From: CBDDFV01 sp965227335 | Lineage (GTDB): Bacteria > Planctomycetota > Phycisphaerae > Phycisphaerales > SM1A02 | NCBI GenBank assembly: GCA_965227335.1 | Contig: CBDDFV010000001.1 | Location: 620,001 to 684,000, forward strand | Length of the DNA: 64,000 bases | Reading direction: 5' to 3' | Shown: positions 24,663-33,907 of the stretch, in pieces | How positions within the stretch are numbered: position 1 is the stretch's first letter | Layout of the letters: the number at the start of each line of letters is the position of its first letter | The notes under the pieces: model-generated | The model's database searches: none | The model's input: the letters and a program-made list of their open reading frames with translations, nothing else | Told to the model about the DNA's origin: nothing | Translations under genes and position numbers: made by a program

Positions 24663-26830
24663 CCCCGCCCGGCGCACCCGACACGCCGTCGACGACACCC
24701 AACGCCTGGCAGTGGGCGGGACTCCTCGGCATCCTCGCCGTCGCGTGCGCACGACTCGCGATCCTCTTCGCCCCCCAACTCGTGTGGGACGTCGACCCCG
24801 CCCGGAACCCCAACCCGCTCCCCGGCTTCGGACCCGACGCCTCCCTCCGACTCGACCTCGTCCTCCTCCTCGCGATCGCCGCCGCGCTCATCGGCGAACG
24901 ACGCGCCCGCCGCCCCTTCGACCGCACGCTCATCCTCCTCGCCCTCGCCCCCTGGCCCGTCATCCTCTGGCACGGCTGGCACGACCTCGGCGATCTCTGG
25001 CGCGGCACGACCTGGGGGTGCGGCGCCCTCGCCGCCGTCGCGCTCGCTCACCTCGCCCGGGTCCGCACGCTCCGCATCGCCGCAATCAGCATCCTGCTCG
25101 CGGCGCTCGTCCCCCTCGCCGCCCGCGCCGTCGCGCAACTGCCGGTCGAAGACATGGGCGTCGTCGGCGTCGAGTACGCGGCGGCAGTGGAGGAGTTCGA
25201 GGCCAACAAGGACGCCTTTCTCGCCGATCGTGGATGGACTCCCGACGATCCCGCGGCGCGCATCTTTGAACGACGCGTGCGGGCCGCCAACGTGCGCGGC
25301 TGGTTCCCCACCACGAACATCCTCGCCACCCTCGCGGGATTCGGCGCCGTGCTCGCCGCGTGTCTCGCCGCCGGAGCGAGACGCCGTCCCGCGCTCGCGG
25401 CAGGGACGCTCGCCCTGGCCGCGATCTTCGCCGCGCTGGTGGGACTCTCCGCCGCCAAGGGGGGAATCGCCGCCGCGCTCGCGGGAGCCGCTCTCGCCGG
25501 GGTGGGAATGATTTTCGCCCGGGTGGGAATGGCTCCCGCCCGACGCGCGCGCACGCTCGCGACCCTTGCCCTGCTCGGCGTGGTCGGCGCGATCGCCGGC
25601 GTGATCGTGCGCGGCGCCCTCCTTCCGGAGGCCTTCGCGGGCGATCTGAGCCTCCTCTTCCGCTGGCATTACCTCGACGCCGCCGCCCGGATCTTCCTGG
25701 ACCACCCCTTCCTCGGCGTCGGTCCCGACGGCTTCCAGGCCGCCTACACGCAGGCCCGCCCGCCTCGCAATCCGGAAGAAGTCATGTCGGCGCACAACGC
25801 GTTCGCCGACTGGCTGGCGACGCTCGGCGTCCTCGGCGCGGCGTGGATCGGGCTGACGGCGCTGCTGCTCTGGCGCACGGCGTGCGCGCACGAAAATGAG
25901 GCGACGCTCGACGACGCCGAGGTCGATGCGTGCGCACGTCCGGTCGCGACCGCCGCGGCGGTGATCGGCGTCCTCGCCTTCGGCGGCGCGATGGTCGTCG
26001 AGGCGGCGAACCTCACCATCGGGGAAACCGCGTTGCGGATCGTCGGGATCGTCGGGTTCGTCGGCGCGGCGGCGTTGCTCGCGCACGTCGTCGCACGGCT
26101 GGACGGGCCGGTGTTACGTCGCGCCCTGATCGCGGCGGGGGCGGTGGTGCTCGTGCACGCGATGATCGAAATGACGTTCTTCCAGCCCGGGGCCGTCATC
26201 TGGTGCTTCGCCGTGCTCGGGATGGGCGCGGCCGTGCGCACGCCGTCGCGCTCGCATCGGATCGGGTCGGCGGTCGTCGCCGCGACCCCGCTCGCCCTGG
26301 CCGTCGTGCTGCTGGCGCCGGTGATTCTCGCCTCGCGAAACGCAGCGGTGTATCGCGCGGTCGCGGTGCGTCTGTACGACAACGCGCAGACGGGCGACGT
26401 GATCGGGGCGCGTCGACGCGCCGGAGACGCGCTGGCCGACCTGGCGGATGCGTGGCCGCCGTTTCATCCGCCCGCGCTCGCCGCGACGCGTCAGCGTCTC
26501 CTCGCCGGCGCGGCGGACGCGACGACGCTGGCCGATGCGCAGCGCTGGGCGGAGCGGTGGAATCGCGGAGATCTCTGGTCGATCGCCTCCCGCGCGGCGG
26601 AAGCGGCCGGCGATCTCGACGCCGCTCGCGCCGCGGCGGAGCGCCTCGTCGATCTCGATCCGCGCGGCGTCGCTTCGTGGCGCCGTCTCGGCGACGTGTT
26701 GTGGTTGCGAGGGGATCAGGAGGCCGCGCGTGCCGCGTATGCGACGGCGCTCGCGAACGACGATGCGTTCGAGCTGGATCCGTTGAAGCAGCTCGCGCCG
26801 GCGGAGCGCGCCCGTCTCGAGCAACCGTAG
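24659..26830 (+). CDS. O-antigen ligase/polymerase-like membrane protein with C-terminal helical repeats
   Basis: This 723-residue protein has many hydrophobic helices in its first 580 residues. A large periplasmic loop carries GVGPDGFQAAYTQARPP and EVMSAHNAFADWLATLGVLG, the pattern of the Wzy_C/WaaL ligase family that joins lipid-linked glycans to an acceptor. The last 140 residues are soluble, Ala-rich and TPR-like (AGDLDAARAAAERLVDLDPRG). The GTG start overlaps the stop of the WecA-like gene, so the two are co-translated. The stop codon TAG is itself the first three bases of the repeat cluster that follows. The acceptor is unknown. Confidence 0.82.
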   Translation: MTPPGAPDTPSTTPNAWQWAGLLGILAVACARLAILFAPQLVWDVDPARNPNPLPGFGPDASLRLDLVLLLAIAAALIGERRARRPFDRTLILLALAPWPVILWHGWHDLGDLWRGTTWGCGALAAVALAHLARVRTLRIAAISILLAALVPLAARAVAQLPVEDMGVVGVEYAAAVEEFEANKDAFLADRGWTPDDPAARIFERRVRAANVRGWFPTTNILATLAGFGAVLAACLAAGARRRPALAAGTLALAAIFAALVGLSAAKGGIAAALAGAALAGVGMIFARVGMAPARRARTLATLALLGVVGAIAGVIVRGALLPEAFAGDLSLLFRWHYLDAAARIFLDHPFLGVGPDGFQAAYTQARPPRNPEEVMSAHNAFADWLATLGVLGAAWIGLTALLLWRTACAHENEATLDDAEVDACARPVATAAAVIGVLAFGGAMVVEAANLTIGETALRIVGIVGFVGAAALLAHVVARLDGPVLRRALIAAGAVVLVHAMIEMTFFQPGAVIWCFAVLGMGAAVRTPSRSHRIGSAVVAATPLALAVVLLAPVILASRNAAVYRAVAVRLYDNAQTGDVIGARRRAGDALADLADAWPPFHPPALAATRQRLLAGAADATTLADAQRWAERWNRGDLWSIASRAAEAAGDLDAARAAAERLVDLDPRGVASWRRLGDVLWLRGDQEAARAAYATALANDDAFELDPLKQLAPAERARLEQP

Positions 26831-27592
26831 GGTCCGCACCCGGTGCGGACCGTCCACCGCGCACGTTCGTGGTGCGGCGGCCGTTCGATCCCGACCCGTT
26901 GCGTGATGCCATCGCGGGTTCCCATCTGACGTGCGCTGGTTGTCGGTGATGCGCGGCGCACGGTCCGCACGGGGTGCGGACCCTACCTTGATGGCGGCGT
27001 GGGCCGCGCACGCTCGTGGTGCGGCGGCCGTGTGATCCCGACCCGTTGCGTGATGCCATCGCGGATGTTCATCTGACGTGCGCTGGTTGTCGGTGATGCG
27101 CGGCGCCCGGTCCGCACGGGGTGCGGACCCTACCGTGATGGCGGCGTGCACCGCGCACGTTCGTGGTGCGGCGGCCGTTCGATCCAAACCCGATGCGTCA
27201 TGCGATCGCGGGTGTTCATCTGACGTGCGCTGGTTGTCGGTGATGCGCTGCGCCCGGTCCGCACGGGGTGCGGACCCTACCGTGATGGCGGCGTGGGCCG
27301 CGCACGTTCGTGGTGGGGCGGCCGTTCGATCCCGACCCGTTGCGTCGTGCCATCACGGATGTTCATCTGACGGGCGCTGGTTGTCGGTGATGCGCTGCGC
27401 CCGGTCCGCACGGGGTGCGGACCCTACCGTGATGGCGGCGTGGGCCGCGCACGTTCGTGGTGGGGCGGCCGTTCGATCCCGACCCGTTGCGTCGTGCCAT
27501 CACGGATGTTCATCTGACGGGCGCTGGTTGTCGGTGATGCGCTGCGCCCGGTCCGCACGGGGTGCGGACCCTACCGTGATGGCGGCGGACCC
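26828..27592 (+). repeat. Left repeat cluster: inverted hairpin plus five 147-bp tandem units
   Basis: An initial hairpin (26828..26851: TAG then GGTCCGCAC, 3-nt loop, GTGCGGACC) is followed by five direct units with exact 147-bp spacing (the CGCGCA anchor at 26858, 27005, 27152, 27299 and 27446). Each unit ends in the same hairpin in inverted orientation (9-bp stems at 26962, 27109, 27256, 27403 and 27550), followed by CTA. Units 4 and 5 are nearly identical; others differ by point changes. The design (hairpins facing each other, short unit, between genes) resembles REP/BIME elements. Because 147 is divisible by three, long frames run through on both strands; they are considered spurious. 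Confidence 0.9.
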
Positions 27593-27706
27593 GACCCACG
27601 GCTCCGAACCTGTCCCTCTCCATTGGTGTTCTCGCATTGTTCTCTGGCCCCCGTGCTCGGGGCGCTTCATTGTCTCCTCCCCAACCTGGACAAGGAATCC
27701 GGAGCC

Positions 27707-29722
27707 ATGCACACACCACACACGATTCTGCCGATGTTCATCACCCTCGCGTCCGCGCTGCTCACCGTCCCGACGTGGGCGGGCCCGTGCGGCGACGTCG
27801 CCGAGCCCTGCAACGTGCCGCACGACACTCCCGGCTGCAGCGATGTCGAGTGCTGCGAACAGGTCTGCGCCGTCGATCTCTTCTGCTGCGATGTGGCGTG
27901 GGATGCGATCTGCGTGGAGTTGGCCGGCGACCTGTGCACGTCGGTTCCCTTTGACGTGGAGATCCGCCAGCTCTCCTTTCGCGGCGACGACGGCGCGATC
28001 ATCGCGCCGAACACCGATCACGCCCAGCTCATGATCACGATGCCGGAGCCCCCGCCGGGCGTGCTGCAGTACGTCAACGCCGTGATCAACAACTTCTGGG
28101 CGGTGCGGAACGCGCCGGTCATGCACGTCGACGGCGAGGGCGAGATGTCGACGTATGCGTTCGATGCGCCGCTGCCGATTCCGTCCGGCCTCGCGATCAC
28201 CCAGGTGGATCTGCGGCTCGTCGTGACCGATGCGCCGCTCGATGATGCGCCGGACGAACCGCCGTTCCCCGTCCAGGTGCTGCCGAAGTCCTTCGCGCAG
28301 GGCGCCGCGCGTCTGGGCGATCTGCCCATCACCATTCCCGCTCCTGATCTCGCCCCGATCAACATCTACCCCACCGTGATCACGACGTGGGAGCATGCGT
28401 TCCGGCGCAACATTCCCGGGGTGGCGGAGCAGTGGTATCACTGCGTGCCGGGCTCCACCGCCCGCTCGCTGGCGTGGATGAACGAGACGTACTGCCTCGG
28501 TCTGCCCGACGACTGCGACGAAGCCCAGGAGATCTACGACGTTCTCAAGGTGCTGATGAACACCACGAAGGCGAACGGAACCGAGTACGGCGTGCCGGAC
28601 GGCGAAGGCGGCTGGACGGCGGACGGCGCCGACGCTCTCGAAGGGCTTCGGGCGTTCATCGAGGACAAGAACCTCGAGGGCTGCCTCATTCCGGACGCGC
28701 GGGTCTTCGTTGAACAGGACGAGGACGATCCCGAACTGACGCCGTGCGATCTCTTCGAGCGGATGCAGTCGGGGTACGACGTGATGATCTGGATGGGCGA
28801 CTGGAACGACGAAGATTCGACGACGTTGTCCGACCGGAACTTCGGTCACGCCGTCACCGCCGCCGCGATGATGAAGTGCGGAGAACAGGTCACGGTCACC
28901 TACCGCGACGATTCCGCCGGCGACGACAACCAGGGCAACCCCGACAACGCGGGCAAGGACAACGACACGGAGCCCGACGCCGAAACCAACAAGGTCGAGG
29001 ACTTCGAGACGGGCGGCGCGTCCGGGTGGACGTTCAACGACATGCGGTGGGAGGGCGGCATGTGGATCTGCCCGACGCCGCTCAAGCAACTGGAGGCGAT
29101 CGCCAAACGGCTGTTCGGCGCCCCCGACAATCCGGGCGACAGCATCCTTGGTCGACTGATCGCCTCCCTCGGCGGCCCGCCGCCGACGCCGGATGAGGTC
29201 GTCGAGATCTTCGCCTGGATCGAACACGTCCGTGACATCGCGAACTACCTCGAGGCCCATCTTGAACAGCTCGGGAAGGACGATGCACAGGTCGCCGCCG
29301 CGGCGCAGTTGCGCGAACTCCTGACCCCGGCGCTCAGCGCCGTCGAGTCGTACCTCGCGACCGAGGATCCGGCGCTGCTCCTCGAAGCGATCGCCGCGTT
29401 GCAGGATCCCGCCATCGCGGCGTTGATCGAGCAGCTCACCGAGGCGCGAGACTGCAACGGCAACGGCGTCGACGACATGATCGACCTCATGAACGGAACG
29501 TCCGTTGATGACGACGGCGACGGCGTCCCCGATGAGTGCCGGACCCCGCCCTGCCCCGCGGATTTCGACGGCGACGGGTTCGTGAACGCCGCCGACCTCG
29601 CGCAGCTCCTCGCCGCGTGGGGAACGGATGACGCCGCGGCCGACCTCACCGACGACGGCGTCGTCAACGCCGCCGACCTCGCCGAACTGCTCGCCGCCTG
29701 GGGCCCGTGCCCGGAAGGCTGA
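27707..29722 (+). CDS. Secreted protein with Cys-rich head, papain/C39-like core and dockerin-like tail
   Basis: The 671-residue product has a signal peptide ending near TWAGP. Residues 28-77 form a domain with about ten cysteines, seen in other secreted Phycisphaerae proteins as I recall. The core has C246 in HCVPGSTARSLAWM, H381 in NFGHAVTAAAMM and D401/D402 in TYRDDSAGDD. That order and spacing match C39-like cysteine peptidases, but activity is inference. The tail (about 614-671) has two EF-hand-like dockerin repeats, DFDGDGFVNAADL and LTDDGVVNAADL, as in planctomycete exoproteins. GGAG precedes the ATG at 27707. The gene stands alone between two clusters of the same repeat. Confidence 0.8.
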   Translation: MHTPHTILPMFITLASALLTVPTWAGPCGDVAEPCNVPHDTPGCSDVECCEQVCAVDLFCCDVAWDAICVELAGDLCTSVPFDVEIRQLSFRGDDGAIIAPNTDHAQLMITMPEPPPGVLQYVNAVINNFWAVRNAPVMHVDGEGEMSTYAFDAPLPIPSGLAITQVDLRLVVTDAPLDDAPDEPPFPVQVLPKSFAQGAARLGDLPITIPAPDLAPINIYPTVITTWEHAFRRNIPGVAEQWYHCVPGSTARSLAWMNETYCLGLPDDCDEAQEIYDVLKVLMNTTKANGTEYGVPDGEGGWTADGADALEGLRAFIEDKNLEGCLIPDARVFVEQDEDDPELTPCDLFERMQSGYDVMIWMGDWNDEDSTTLSDRNFGHAVTAAAMMKCGEQVTVTYRDDSAGDDNQGNPDNAGKDNDTEPDAETNKVEDFETGGASGWTFNDMRWEGGMWICPTPLKQLEAIAKRLFGAPDNPGDSILGRLIASLGGPPPTPDEVVEIFAWIEHVRDIANYLEAHLEQLGKDDAQVAAAAQLRELLTPALSAVESYLATEDPALLLEAIAALQDPAIAALIEQLTEARDCNGNGVDDMIDLMNGTSVDDDGDGVPDECRTPPCPADFDGDGFVNAADLAQLLAAWGTDDAAADLTDDGVVNAADLAELLAAWGPCPEG

Positions 29723-29747
29723 TTCGGATACAGACAACCCCCTGCCC

Positions 29748-29784
29748 CGGACCGCCGCGCCGTACGAGCGCGGCGGTCCGTTCT
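29748..29784 (+). terminator. Hairpin after the secreted-protein gene, terminator-like
   Basis: A 12-bp perfect stem (CGGACCGCCGCG / CGCGGCGGTCCG) with a 9-nt loop is followed by TTCTGCC. The U-run is poor, but position (25 nt after the stop) and stem strength suit a terminator. Confidence 0.5.
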
Positions 29785-29803
29785 GCCGTCGGGTCCGCCT
29801 GCG

Positions 29804-30283
29804 TAGGGTCCGCACCCCGTGCGGACCGCGCGCCGCGCACGTTCTTGGTGCGGCGGTCGTTCGATCCCGGCCCGTTGCGCCATGCCATCGCGGGTTCCCA
29901 TCGGACGTGCGATGGTTGTCGGTGTTCCGCGGCGCCCGGTCCGCACGGGGTGCGGACCCTACCGTGATGGCGCCGCGCACGTTCGTGGTGGGGCGGCCGT
30001 TCGATCCAAACCCGATGCGTCATGCTATCACGGGTTCCCATCCGACGGGCGCTGGTTGTCGGTGATGCGCTGCGCCCGGTCCGCACGGGGTGCGGACCCT
30101 ACCGTGATGGCGCCGCGCACGTTCGTGGTGCGGCGGCCGTTCGATCCCGGCCCGTTGCGCCATGCCATCGCGGGTTCCCATCGGACGTGCGATGGTTGTC
30201 GGTGTTCCGCGGCGCCCGGTCCGCACGGGGTGCGGACCCTACCGTGATGGCGACGTGCACGTTCGTGGTGCGATGGTCGTAAC
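29804..30283 (+). repeat. Right repeat cluster: inverted hairpin plus three 140-bp units and a remnant
   Basis: This is the same element as at 26828..27592, in the same orientation. A leading hairpin (29804..29827) is followed by units anchored at 29834, 29974 and 30114, with hairpin stems at 29938, 30078 and 30218, then a truncated copy ending near 30283. Units are 140 bp because a 7-bp GCGTGGG present in most left-cluster junctions is missing. Units 1 and 3 are almost identical while unit 2 resembles left-cluster units 3-4 (A-B-A order), indicating exchange between clusters. The remainder of the 29723..30326 gap holds only the terminator-like hairpin. Confidence 0.9.
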
Positions 30284-30326
30284 CCCGGGCCGGAGGCCCG
30301 GCTGCGCTGTCACGCGGGGGCGAAGG

Positions 30327-30743
30327 TCACCGGCCGCCGGGGGCGCCGCCGAGTTTGACGGCGAAGCCGGCGTCGGCGAGTTCGTCCATGAGGGCGAAGA
30401 AGACGGGGAGACGATCGGCGTCGCCGTCGCGGTCCGCGATGACCCAGACTTCCGCCCGCGGGTCCGCCGCGACCTTGGCGTCGACGGCGGAGCGGATCTC
30501 CGCCAGGGCCGTTTCGATGCGGTCGACGTAGAGGACGCCTTCCCGGTCGATGGAGATCGCGATCTTCGGCGCGGGCGAGGGCGGGGCGCCCGCCCCGAGG
30601 GCCGGCGGCGTGAAGTCGAGCATCGCGATCGGATGCATGAGCACCATCGCGTAGATGAAGAACGTCAGCAGCAGGAAGATCACGTCGATCAGCGGCATGA
30701 TCTCGAGGCGGGGCTCGGCGTGCGTGCGTCGGATCCGGATCAT
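30327..30743 (-). CDS. ExbD/TolR-family protein
   Basis: The 138-residue protein has a short basic N-terminus, one membrane helix (IMPLIDVIFLLLTFFIYAMV) with the conserved Asp of the ExbD/TolR/MotB-like proton channel, and a periplasmic domain of ExbD type (ISIDREGVLYVDR... VWVIADRDGDADRL). It should work with an ExbB/TolQ partner to energise outer-membrane processes, but no exbB gene lies here. It is the last gene of gyrA-STAS-exbD, 31 nt after the STAS gene. The C-terminus is Gly/Pro-rich. Confidence 0.85.
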   Translation of the reverse strand: MIRIRRTHAEPRLEIMPLIDVIFLLLTFFIYAMVLMHPIAMLDFTPPALGAGAPPSPAPKIAISIDREGVLYVDRIETALAEIRSAVDAKVAADPRAEVWVIADRDGDADRLPVFFALMDELADAGFAVKLGGAPGGR

Positions 30744-30774
30744 GTCGCGCGCCCCTTCCCGCCCGCCGGGGTGG

Positions 30775-31116
30775 TCAGAGCCCGAGCTGGAGCGACGCCA
30801 GCGCGGTCGAGACGTCCTCCGTGAACTCGAAGAGCTTGTCCAGCCCTGTGATCAGGATCACCGACCACACCTGGTCGCCCACCGAACAGATCCGCAGCTT
30901 GCGGTCGCCCATCACCAACTGCTTCCGGAGCCGGAGCAGCTGCGCGATGTTGGATGAGTTCAGGTAGGTGACGGCCTTCATGTCCACGATGACATCGGGC
31001 AGGTCGTCCGCCCGCTTGTCAAGCCGCGTGAAGAGCGCCGAGAGATCCTCGGAGAACTGCGGTTCGTCCTCCACCTCGGCGATGATGATCTGATCTGACC
31101 ATTCGTTGATCGGCAT
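30775..31116 (-). CDS. STAS-domain anti-sigma-factor-antagonist-like protein
   Basis: The 113-residue product is a single STAS domain. The conserved loop VTYLNSSNIAQLLRLRKQL contains S54/S55, the position phosphorylated in SpoIIAA/RsbV-type proteins, so it may act in partner switching with an unseen kinase and sigma or other target. ATG at 31116 gives the family-like start; an upstream in-frame ATG at 31176 would add 20 unstructured residues and nearly touch the gyrA stop. No anti-sigma kinase gene is nearby. It is co-directional with gyrA and exbD-like genes. Confidence 0.8.
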   Translation of the reverse strand: MPINEWSDQIIIAEVEDEPQFSEDLSALFTRLDKRADDLPDVIVDMKAVTYLNSSNIAQLLRLRKQLVMGDRKLRICSVGDQVWSVILITGLDKLFEFTEDVSTALASLQLGL

Positions 31117-31188
31117 GGATTTCGGATGGTCGCAGGTCCCGCCGCCTCCGGCAAGTCGGCGCGGCGGGAATTCCATGAACGCCGCCGA

Positions 31189-33870
31189 TCACCCGCTCGC
31201 GTCAGGCTCGTCCACGCCCTCGGATCCATCGTCGTCGCTCGAACTGTCCATCACGCGGGCCGAGGCAATGAGTTTGTCGTCCGCCTTCAGGTTGACCACC
31301 CGCACCCCCTGCGTGTTCCGTCCGATGCGGCTCACCGACTCGGCCCCGACGCGGACGATCATCCCGCCGGAACTGATGAACATCAGGCTGTCCGTCTCCT
31401 CGACGCATCGGATCGAGACGACCTGACCGTTGCGGGCCGTGGTCTGGATGTCGCGCCGACCCTTGCCGCCTCGCGACTGCGCCCGCGTGCTGCCGTCCTC
31501 CGACTGCACCAGGTAATCCGAAAGCGGCGTGCGCTTGCCGTAGCCGTTCTCCGTCACCGTCAGCAGATCGCCGCCGATCTGGCACCGGATCAGGCCGACC
31601 ACCGCATCGTCGTCCGACAGATCGATCCCCTTCACCCCCGCCGCGTTCCGACCCATGATCCGGACGTCGTCCTCGTGGAACCGGATCGCCATCCCGCTGC
31701 GGGTCGCGAGCAACACGTGATCGTCGCCGCTCGTGAGCACCACGTCGATCAGCGGATCCCCCTCGTTCAGGTTGATCGCGATGATGCCCGACCGGTTGAC
31801 GTTGCGGTAGTCCTTGAGCGCCGTCCGCTTCACCCGGCCGGACTCCGTCGCGAAGAACAGGTAGTCCTCCGCCCGCTCGAAATCCTCGATCGTCTGGAAC
31901 GCCAGGATCCGCTCCCCGGCCCGCAGGTCGATCAGGTTCTGGATCGCCCGCCCCTTCGACGTCCGGGCCATCTCCGGGATCTGGTAGACCTTGATCTTGA
32001 ACACCCGACCGGTGTTCGTGAAACACATCAGGTCGTGATGCGATGATGAAACGAACAGGTGCTCGATGAAGTCGTCGTCCTTCGAGTCCGACCCCTTGAT
32101 TCCCCGTCCGCCCCGACGCTGCTCCCGGTACGTGTCGATCGGCAGCCGCTTCACGTATCCCTCGTGCGAGATCGTCACCACGACCTGATGCTCCGGGATC
32201 AGCTCGCCCAGATCGTATCCCTCGACCTCGCCGTCCTCGATCTCCGTCTTCCGTTCGTCGCCGAACCGATCCTTCAACCCGATCGCATCCTCCCGGATGA
32301 TGTCGAGCACCCGCTGGTTGTCCGCGAGGATCGACTCGTACTCCGCGATCTCCGCCAGCAGACCCGCGTAGTCGCCGGTGAGCTTCTCGATCTCGAGCCC
32401 GACGAGCTGAATCAGACGCAGACCGCCGATCGCCTCCGCCTGCACCCGCGTCAACGACGCCCCGACCACGCCGTCCTGCTCCGCGTTGGATCGTTCGATC
32501 AGCGCGGCGGGAATGTGCTCGGCGTAGACGTGATCCGCCGGAATCCGGAACCGACGCTCCATCAGCTTCTCGATCGCCTCGTCCCGCGTCCGGCTCGCCC
32601 GGATCAGCGCGATCACCTCGTCGATGTCGCACACCGCGTAGATCAGACCCTCGAGACGATGCGCCTGACGCTTCGCCTCCCGCAGCAGATGCTCCGTCCG
32701 CCGACGAATCACCTCGCGTCGGTGATCGATGTAACAGTCGATCATCTGCCGCAGACTCAGCGTGCGCGGCGCCCGGTTGACGATCGCAATGTTGATGATC
32801 GAGAACGACGACTGCAGCGGCGTGAACTGATACAGCTGCTTCTCGACCACGTACGGATCAGCGCCCTTCTTCAGGTACACCACGATCCGCGTCCGGTGCG
32901 TCTTGCCGGAGAAGTTCTTGACGTCCGAGATGTCCGGGATCCGATCGCCCCGCGCCGCCTCGACGATCTTGTTGATGAGATTCTCCTGCACCAGCTGGTA
33001 CGGAATCTCATCGATCACGATCACGTCGCGATTGCCCTCGCGATCGTGATGCACCTTGCCCCGCATGATCACGCGGCCTCGACCCGTCGCGTACGCCTGC
33101 GCAATCCCGCCCCGACCGACGATCACCCCGCCCGTCGGGAAGTCCGGACCCGGCACGATCTCCAGCAACTCCGGCAACGACAACTCGGGGTTGTCGATCA
33201 CCGCCACGATCGCATCGCAGATCTCGCTCAGGTTGTGCGGCGGGGTCGAACACGCCATCCCCACCGCGATCCCGCTCGCCCCGTTCACCAGCAGGTTCGG
33301 GAATCGCGCCGGCAGCACCGTCGGCTCGTCCCGCGTCTCGTCGTAGTTCGGCTGGTAGTCGACCGTCGAGAGCTTGATGTCGTCGAGCAGTTCGACCGCC
33401 GCCGCCGTCATCCGCGCCTCGGTGTACCGCATCGCGGCCGGCGGGTCGCCGTCGATCGAGCCGAAGTTCCCCTGCTTGTCGACGAGCGGGTACCGGATCT
33501 TCCAGTCCTGCCCCATGTTGACCAGGGTCGGATAGATCACCGACTCGCCGTGCGGGTGATAGTTGCCCGACGTGTCGCCCGCGATCTTCGCGCACTTCCG
33601 GTGCTTCCGGCCCGGCGCCAGATTCAGATCGTGCATCGCGACCAGAATGCGTCGCTGCGACGGCTTCAGACCATCCCGCACATCCGGCAGCGCCCGGTCC
33701 ATGATCGTCGACATGGCGTACGTCAGGTAGCTGTCGTGCAGCTCCCGATCGATCTGCATGTCGACCACCTGACCCACCATCGGACCCCCGTCCTCGGCGT
33801 CCGCCGGGACCGGAATCGGACCCTCGTCAGGGATCGAATCGCCGGGTTGTCCGTTCGTCTCTTCGGGCAT
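31189..33870 (-). CDS. gyrA: DNA gyrase subunit A
   Basis: GyrA breaks and rejoins DNA during ATP-driven negative supercoiling, with GyrB. The 893-residue protein has an N-terminal acidic extension of about 30 residues, then YLTYAMSTIMDRALPDVRDG and the catalytic tyrosine Y149 in AAMRYTEARM. The quinolone-pocket helix reads YHPHGESVIYPTLV, with Ser kept and Pro where E. coli has Asp87. The C-terminal wrapping domain has the GyrA box QRRGGRGIKG, which distinguishes it from ParC. A TGGTAGAAT extended -10 lies upstream at 33908..33916. gyrB is not in the window. Confidence 0.97.
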   Translation of the reverse strand: MPEETNGQPGDSIPDEGPIPVPADAEDGGPMVGQVVDMQIDRELHDSYLTYAMSTIMDRALPDVRDGLKPSQRRILVAMHDLNLAPGRKHRKCAKIAGDTSGNYHPHGESVIYPTLVNMGQDWKIRYPLVDKQGNFGSIDGDPPAAMRYTEARMTAAAVELLDDIKLSTVDYQPNYDETRDEPTVLPARFPNLLVNGASGIAVGMACSTPPHNLSEICDAIVAVIDNPELSLPELLEIVPGPDFPTGGVIVGRGGIAQAYATGRGRVIMRGKVHHDREGNRDVIVIDEIPYQLVQENLINKIVEAARGDRIPDISDVKNFSGKTHRTRIVVYLKKGADPYVVEKQLYQFTPLQSSFSIINIAIVNRAPRTLSLRQMIDCYIDHRREVIRRRTEHLLREAKRQAHRLEGLIYAVCDIDEVIALIRASRTRDEAIEKLMERRFRIPADHVYAEHIPAALIERSNAEQDGVVGASLTRVQAEAIGGLRLIQLVGLEIEKLTGDYAGLLAEIAEYESILADNQRVLDIIREDAIGLKDRFGDERKTEIEDGEVEGYDLGELIPEHQVVVTISHEGYVKRLPIDTYREQRRGGRGIKGSDSKDDDFIEHLFVSSSHHDLMCFTNTGRVFKIKVYQIPEMARTSKGRAIQNLIDLRAGERILAFQTIEDFERAEDYLFFATESGRVKRTALKDYRNVNRSGIIAINLNEGDPLIDVVLTSGDDHVLLATRSGMAIRFHEDDVRIMGRNAAGVKGIDLSDDDAVVGLIRCQIGGDLLTVTENGYGKRTPLSDYLVQSEDGSTRAQSRGGKGRRDIQTTARNGQVVSIRCVEETDSLMFISSGGMIVRVGAESVSRIGRNTQGVRVVNLKADDKLIASARVMDSSSDDDGSEGVDEPDASG

Positions 33871-33907
33871 GGAGGAGGCCTGACCAGGGGGGTCGGATCA
33901 GCCCCGC

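Noticed and set aside
27078..28034. Open frames coding 49-residue repeats across the repeat clusters, on both strands
   Set aside because: They arise because 147 is a multiple of three and stops are rare in GC-rich DNA. They exist in several frames and both strands at once, lack ribosome sites and run into the secreted-protein gene in the wrong frame.
26828..30283. CRISPR array
   Set aside because: Units are 140-147 bp with no short repeat/unique spacer alternation; the unit interiors are also repeated, and no cas gene is present.
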